Shown: positions 23,394-27,441 of the stretch, piece after piece
How the letters are laid out: every line of letters starts with the position of its first letter
How positions within the stretch are numbered: the stretch's first letter is position 1
DNA from: CALGFH01 sp045807325
GTDB lineage: Bacteria; Actinomycetota; CALGFH01
Assembly: GCA_045807325.1 (NCBI GenBank)
Contig: JBJMHP010000083.1
Coordinates: 1 to 27,441, forward strand
DNA: 27,441 bases
Reading direction: 5' to 3'
Position numbers and translations under genes: made by a program
The notes under the pieces: model-generated
Database searches by the model: none
The model's input: only the letters and a program-made list of their open reading frames with translations
What the model was told of the DNA's origin: nothing

Positions 23394-24183
23394 GCCTCGG
23401 CCGGGGGCTGGGTCGGGGTGACGACCGAGAAGTGGCCGCCGGAGGGGTCGGCCAGGACGGCGATGCGGCCGTACGGGGTGTCGAACGGCGGGGCCCCGAC
23501 CGAGCCGCCGAGCTCGGTGGCCCGCTTGGCCGCCTCGTCGGTGCCGGCGACGGCGAAGTACGTCATCCAGTGGGCGGGGATCTCGCCCCACTGCTCGTTC
23601 ATCTCCAGCATGCCGGCCACCGTCTGGCCGTCCAGCTTCCAGGTCACGTAGTTCACGTCGGGGTCGTCCAGGGGCTCGGCGTCCCAGCCGAACATCTGGC
23701 CGTAGAAGCGCCGGCAGTCCTCGAAGGCCCGGGTGTTGACCTCCCACCAGGTCATGGCGCCCGGCTCGTGGACCACGCCGGCGCCGATGTGCTGATCGGC
23801 CTGCCACACCCCGATGGCCGCGCCGCCCGGGTCGGCGACCATGGCCAGGCGGCCCGACGGCCCCAGGGTCGTGGGCGCCATCAGCACCTGCCCGCCGGCG
23901 GCCGCCGCCTTGTCGGTGGCCTCGTCGGCGTTGCCGGCGACCCAGACGTTCCAGTGGCTGGGGATGCCCTGGGCGGCCATCTCGGCCGGCATCGTCCCGG
24001 CCGCGGCCGCGTCGCGCCCCCCAGGCGGAAGAACCGGTAGGTCCCGTCCCCGCCGGGCATGGCCATGTCCTCGGGCTCCCAGCCGAACAGGCCGACGTAG
24101 AAGGCGCTGGCCGCCTCCAGATTGGTGGAGACCATGTCCACCCAGTTGATCGTGCCGGGCTTGTGCGCGTCCACGTGCGGCAT
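23390..24183 (-). pseudogene. Two-domain VOC (glyoxalase-like) protein gene with a single-base frameshift
   Basis: Two frames together give a normal VOC protein of about 264 residues, similar to the CFP30B-type 27-kDa antigen group. The N-terminal part begins with ATG at 24183 (GGGAGGG upstream), reads MPHVDAHKPGTINWVDMV and reaches TYRFFRLGG. The rest, from MPAEMAAQGIPSHWNVWV on, is in another frame and ends at 23390. The break coincides with a G6 run (C6 on the plus strand, 24017-24022). One added G would restore RLGG-RDAAAAGTMPAEM. VOC domains bind a metal and act on various small molecules or resistance compounds; the substrate is unknown. The shift could be a real mutation, a phase-variable run or a sequencing error. 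The second half alone still holds one complete VOC domain. Confidence 0.8.
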
Positions 24184-24218
24184 GCGGTGTGCCCTCCCCT
24201 GTCGATGGTGGGGCCAGG

Positions 24219-25799
24219 CTAGCCCGGCTCCTTGGTGGGCAGCCAGAACCGCACCATGGTGCCGCTCCCGGGGTGGCTGTCGACCCGGCACCAGCCGTCG
24301 GCCATGGTCGCCCGCTCCGACATGCTGGTCAGGCCGACGTGGCCGGGCCGCGGGGTCGCCTTGACCCGGTCCGGGTCGAAGCCGGCGCCGTCGTCGCCGA
24401 TGGTCACCAGCAGCCCGCCCTGGGACTCCTCCAGCCGGACGGCCACCCGGGTGGCGGCGGCGTGCATCCGGACGTTGGTGAGCGCCTCCTGGCAGATGCG
24501 GTAGGCGATCACCCGGACCTCGGCCGGCGGCTCGTGCTCCAGGTCGTCGCGGAGCTCGGCGACGAAGCCGCCCTGGGTGGCCGTCTCGGTCAGGTACTCA
24601 CACAGGGCCGCGGCCAGCCCGTCGTCGTCCAGCTGGGCCGGGCGCAGGTCGAACACCAGCGTCCGGAGCCGGCGCAGGCTGGACGACACCGCCTCCTCGA
24701 GGTGGTCCAGGAGCTGGCGCTGGCCGTCGTCGGTGAGGTGGTCGCGGAAGGTGGTCAGCATGAGCCGGGCGGCGGCGATGGTCTGGATGGCGTCGTCGTG
24801 GACCTCGCCGGCGATGCGCCGCCGCTCCTCCTCCTGGGCCCAGACCACCCGCCCGAGCAGCCGGCGGCGCTGCTCGTCCAGGCGGACCAGGCGCTCGTGG
24901 GCCTGGTGGCGCTCGGTGACGTCGCGCAGCACCACCACCCGGCCGGTGAGCCGGCCCTCCCTGTCACACAGGGGGGTGGTGGACAGCTCGTGGCGGCGGC
25001 CGGCCAGCTCCACCTCCTCGGGCAGGACCGGGTCGTCGGCCCGCTCCACCAGCGACGGCTCGACCCCGAGCAGCTCGGAGACCGGGAGCCCGACGGCCTG
25101 GGCGGCCGGCACCCCGAGGGCCCGCTCGGCGGCCGGGTTGAGCTTGACCACCCGCCGGTACGGATCGAGGACCAGCACCCCGTCCAGCATGGTCTCGAAC
25201 ACCGAGCTGGTGGCGATCGGGGCCAGGTCGAGCAGCCGGAACCGGAACAGCCCCCAGACCAGCACCGCCCCGGTGAGGATGAACAGGAACGGGGTCGGCT
25301 CGACGTGCCGGAACGGGCCCAGGTTGAGGTTGTGGGCCACGTTGGCGACGCTGGGCAGCAGGACGGCCACGATCAGCAGCAGGCTCTGGCGCCAGTAGAG
25401 CCGCGACAGCCGGGTCAGGGTCCAGACGAACAGGGCCGTGGAGCCCCAGACGACGGCGTTGGCGTAGACCAGGAACGGCCAGAACAGGGGGCCCACCTGG
25501 GCGATGGCGTCGGCCGGGTCGGCGGCCGCCTCGGGCGGGTAGTAGCGGACCAGGTCGTGGGTGGCCGGGACGGCCAGCAGGGCGATGGTGGCCAGGGGGA
25601 CCACGGCCAGGGCGGCCATGGTCCGCCGGTTCACCCACCGCTCCCGGCCGGTGTACTGCATCACGAAGGCGTAGAAGGCCGGGGGCAGCAGGGCGATGCC
25701 CAGCCACTTGGCGTCGCCCCAGAACAGCCGGGCCGACAGCCGGGTCGCCCCCAGCTCGATGGCGTAGGCCAGCCCCCACCAGCCGGCGGCGGCCAGCAT
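24219..25799 (-). CDS. Sensor histidine kinase with 7TM N-terminal region and PAS domain (orphan)
   Basis: From the ATG at 25799 the protein has 526 residues. The N-terminal part (about 1-190) has several hydrophobic helices and an MQYTGRERWVNRRT stretch, typical of the histidine kinase 7TM N-terminal domain. A PAS-like domain (about 198-295) ends in VVVLRDVTERHQ. The dimerisation/phosphoacceptor region is of the NarL-partner type (HisKA_3), with His334 in IAGEVHDDAIQT. The HATPase domain has CQEALTNVRMHAAAT (N box), DDGAGFD and GHVGLTSMSERA. No response regulator gene is near. The frame is open and protein-like upstream to about 25937, including a helix ending in YTLYVWRHRR that would be the missing first TM, yet it offers no ATG/GTG/TTG. 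The true start may be a CTG at 25937 or another rare codon. Confidence 0.88.
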   Translation of the reverse strand: MLAAAGWWGLAYAIELGATRLSARLFWGDAKWLGIALLPPAFYAFVMQYTGRERWVNRRTMAALAVVPLATIALLAVPATHDLVRYYPPEAAADPADAIAQVGPLFWPFLVYANAVVWGSTALFVWTLTRLSRLYWRQSLLLIVAVLLPSVANVAHNLNLGPFRHVEPTPFLFILTGAVLVWGLFRFRLLDLAPIATSSVFETMLDGVLVLDPYRRVVKLNPAAERALGVPAAQAVGLPVSELLGVEPSLVERADDPVLPEEVELAGRRHELSTTPLCDREGRLTGRVVVLRDVTERHQAHERLVRLDEQRRRLLGRVVWAQEEERRRIAGEVHDDAIQTIAAARLMLTTFRDHLTDDGQRQLLDHLEEAVSSSLRRLRTLVFDLRPAQLDDDGLAAALCEYLTETATQGGFVAELRDDLEHEPPAEVRVIAYRICQEALTNVRMHAAATRVAVRLEESQGGLLVTIGDDGAGFDPDRVKATPRPGHVGLTSMSERATMADGWCRVDSHPGSGTMVRFWLPTKEPG

Positions 25800-25980
25800 G
25801 ACGGCCAGGCTGGCCCCGGCCGACGCCCGCCGGTGCCGCCAGACGTAGAGGGTGTAGCCGGCCAGACAGATGCCGCCTGCCAGGGCGAGCGCGCTGAAGT
25901 ACCAGTGCCAGCTGACGGCGGCAAACCTTTCGGGCAGTTCGGGCTGAGCAGGGAATGCTAAGCCATCGGGGTGGTTGCGG
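25800..25980 (-). other. Probable 5' extension of the histidine kinase gene and its promoter region
   Basis: Read on the minus strand in the kinase frame, 25800-25979 contains no stop. It encodes a first transmembrane segment with SWHWYFSALALAGG and YTLYVWRHRR, as expected for 7TM histidine kinases. The part from 25925 to 25980 is less GC-rich and contains TTAGCATTCCC, so a promoter may lie here. GAAAGG (25926-25931) is a possible ribosome-binding site for a start near 25916, where the codon reads GTC and not GTG. No other gene is visible. Confidence 0.5.
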
Positions 25981-26961
25981 CTAGGCCCCGGGCGGCCCGG
26001 GGGTGGCGTCGGCGAACTGGCGGGTGCGGCTGGGGCGGACGTACACGATCTCGCCCTGGGCCAGCTCCAGCTCCTCGGCGTCCTCGCGCGACAGCTGGGC
26101 CTGGAGGCGCTGGCCGTCGCCCAGCAGCAGGTGGGCCCGGACCTCGAAGCCCAGGTGGACCAGGCGCTCGACCATGGCCTCGGAGGTGGTGCCGTTGGGC
26201 TCGCGCCGCACCTGGACGTCGTGGGGGCGGAGGAAGTGCTCGCCCAGGCGGGTGACGGGGCCGACGAAGCCCATCACGAAGGCGTTGGTCGGGTGCTCGT
26301 ACAGGTCGCGGGGGCCGCCGACCTGCTCGACCCGGCCGTGGTGCATGACCACGATCCGGTCGGCCACCTCCATGGCCTCCTCCTGGTCGTGGGTCACGAA
26401 CAACGTAGTAACGGGCATCTCCTGATGGAGCCGGCGCAGCCATGCGCGCAGCTCCTCGCGAACGTTCGCGTCGAGCGCACCGAAGGGCTCGTCCAGCAGC
26501 AGCACCGACGGCTCGACCGCGAGTGCGCGCGCCAGCGCCATGCGCTGGCGCTGGCCTCCCGAGAGCTCGCTCGGGTAGCGCTTGCCGAACTGGCTCAGCT
26601 GCACGAGCCCGAGCAGCTCGTCGACGCGGCGCTCGATGTCGGCCTTCGGGCGCTTGCGGATGCGCAGGCCGAAGGCGACGTTCTCCCGCACGCTCATGTG
26701 CTTGAACGCGGCGTAGTGCTGGAACACGAAGCCGACGCCGCGGTCCTGCGGCGTCACGCCTGTCATGTCGCGTCCTTCGATGCAGACCTGACCGGAGTCG
26801 GGCGACTCGAGGCCGGCGATGATGCGCAGCAGCGTCGACTTGCCGCCGCCGCTCGGGCCGAGCAGCGCGGTCAGCGAGCCGGATGGCACCGCCACCGACA
26901 CGTCCTCGAGCGCGGTGAAGTCGCCGAAGCGCTTGGTGATGTTGTGTGCCTCGATTGCCAT
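25981..26961 (-). CDS. cysA: Sulfate/thiosulfate ABC transporter ATP-binding protein
   Basis: The 326-residue ATPase has Walker A GPSGGGKST (35-43), the Q-loop region FVFQHYAAFKHMSV, the signature LSGGQRQR (133-140), Walker B VLLLDEPFGALD (153-164) and the H-loop His191 in FVTHDQEEAMEVAD. A C-terminal TOBE-like regulatory domain follows. The QHYAAFKHMSV stretch and the adjoining CysW permease gene point to CysA. It would drive uptake of sulfate or thiosulfate at the inner face of the membrane. The ATG at 26961 shares its A with the cysW stop, and AGGAGG lies 5 nt before the start. Codon usage changes sharply near residue 184-188 (26398-26412). The N-terminal part uses GCG/CGC/ACG-rich codons and the C-terminal part the GCC/CGG pattern of the rest of the window. 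Confidence 0.92.
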   Translation of the reverse strand: MAIEAHNITKRFGDFTALEDVSVAVPSGSLTALLGPSGGGKSTLLRIIAGLESPDSGQVCIEGRDMTGVTPQDRGVGFVFQHYAAFKHMSVRENVAFGLRIRKRPKADIERRVDELLGLVQLSQFGKRYPSELSGGQRQRMALARALAVEPSVLLLDEPFGALDANVREELRAWLRRLHQEMPVTTLFVTHDQEEAMEVADRIVVMHHGRVEQVGGPRDLYEHPTNAFVMGFVGPVTRLGEHFLRPHDVQVRREPNGTTSEAMVERLVHLGFEVRAHLLLGDGQRLQAQLSREDAEELELAQGEIVYVRPSRTRQFADATPGPPGA

Positions 26962-27441
26962 CAGGTCCTCCTTGCTCTCCGTCGGTCCAGATACGTCATG
27001 CCGAGCAGGGCGCTCATCGCGAACACGGCCAGGAGCACCGCGATCGCGTACGCCCCCTGCACGTCGAAGCCTTCGAAGCGGTTCTGCACGTACAGGGTCA
27101 GCGTCTCGGTCTGGCCCTGCAGGTGACCCGACACCACCGCAACGGCACCGAACTCGCCGAGCGCCCGCGCGGTCGTCAGCACCACGCCGTAGGCGACGGC
27201 GGGCCGGATCGCGGGCAGCGTCACGCGCCAGAAGGTCTGCCAACCGCTTGCGCCGAGCGTTTGCGCCGCCTCCTCCTGCTCGGTGCCGATCTCGCGCAGC
27301 ACCGGCGCAACCTCGCGCACCACGAACGGCAGCGACACGAACATCGTCGCCAGCACGATCCCCGGTACGGAGAAGATCACGCGTATGCCCTCTGAGATGA
27401 GCGCGTTGCCGGCCCACCCCTGCTCGCCGTACACGAGCACG
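26961..27441 (-). CDS. cysW: Sulfate ABC transporter permease, C-terminal part (continues past the window)
   Basis: The open frame enters from the window's right edge, and at least 160 residues of the C-terminal part are seen. It has the EAA loop EEAAQTLGASGWQTFWRVTLPAIRP, which docks on the ATPase subunit, and ARALGEFGAVAVVSGHLQG, characteristic of CysW/CysT permeases. Hydrophobic helices include VIFSVPGIVLATMFVSLPFVV and AIAVLLAVFAMSALLGM. The stop TGA overlaps the cysA start as TGATG, which indicates coupling. Codon choice differs from most of the window (more GCG, CGC and AAC), like the first part of cysA. The N-terminal half and any cysT gene must lie beyond 27441. Confidence 0.88.
   Translation of the reverse strand, partial: VLVYGEQGWAGNALISEGIRVIFSVPGIVLATMFVSLPFVVREVAPVLREIGTEQEEAAQTLGASGWQTFWRVTLPAIRPAVAYGVVLTTARALGEFGAVAVVSGHLQGQTETLTLYVQNRFEGFDVQGAYAIAVLLAVFAMSALLGMTYLDRRRARRT

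Overview
The window is very GC-rich, with codons strongly biased to GCC/CGG/CTG/GTC-type endings. Genes are tightly packed, often with GTGA or ATGA stop/start overlaps. Together with gene types such as the MoxR/DUF58/DUF4129 block and a PGPGW small membrane protein, this suggests an actinobacterium or a relative in the Actinomycetota, probably poorly characterised. No rRNA, tRNA, integrase, transposase or CRISPR array was seen.

Layout. (1) 1-5020, plus strand: two tandem paralogous single-pass membrane proteins, a cytosolic-looking subtilisin-family protease and an alpha/beta hydrolase. (2) 5031-7058, minus strand: a divergent FtsH-like membrane AAA+ metalloprotease, convergent with block 1. 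(3) 7231-8832: a YtcJ-type amidohydrolase, divergent from FtsH. (4) 8919-15063: a catabolic operon with a P5C-dehydrogenase-like aldehyde dehydrogenase, a class III aminotransferase, both subunits of a family I CoA-transferase and a second class III aminotransferase. A perfect palindrome lies over its probable promoter. (5) 15100-19497: a membrane-associated MoxR/DUF58/DUF4129 cluster with two extra small membrane proteins. (6) 19502-19819, minus strand: a PGPGW-type small membrane protein. (7) 19960-23393: a tight operon with a PaaK-like CoA ligase, an unknown 68-residue protein, split ThDP-dependent decarboxylase alpha and beta subunits (sulfopyruvate/phosphonopyruvate decarboxylase type) and a cyclase-family metal hydrolase. 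(8) 23390-27441, minus strand: sulfate ABC transporter genes cysW (partial) and cysA, a 7TM-PAS histidine kinase and a two-domain VOC protein broken by a single-base frameshift.

The most unusual signal is a roughly 36-bp GC-rich palindromic repeat. It occurs as a 42-bp-period dimer before the first aminotransferase, as a single copy before CoA-transferase subunit B, and as an inverted dimer inside the DUF4129 gene, where it is read in frame as a 14-residue peptide repeat. A tail-only match lies at the MoxR start. In the two intergenic cases the repeat supplies both the Shine-Dalgarno-like purine run and the first bases of the GTG start codon, so it looks like a mobile translation-initiation module.

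A second notable point is an abrupt codon-usage change near 26400, inside cysA. It means either mosaic recombination or a chimeric assembly. Functional pathways for the two metabolic operons are inferred from family membership only; substrates cannot be read from the sequence.
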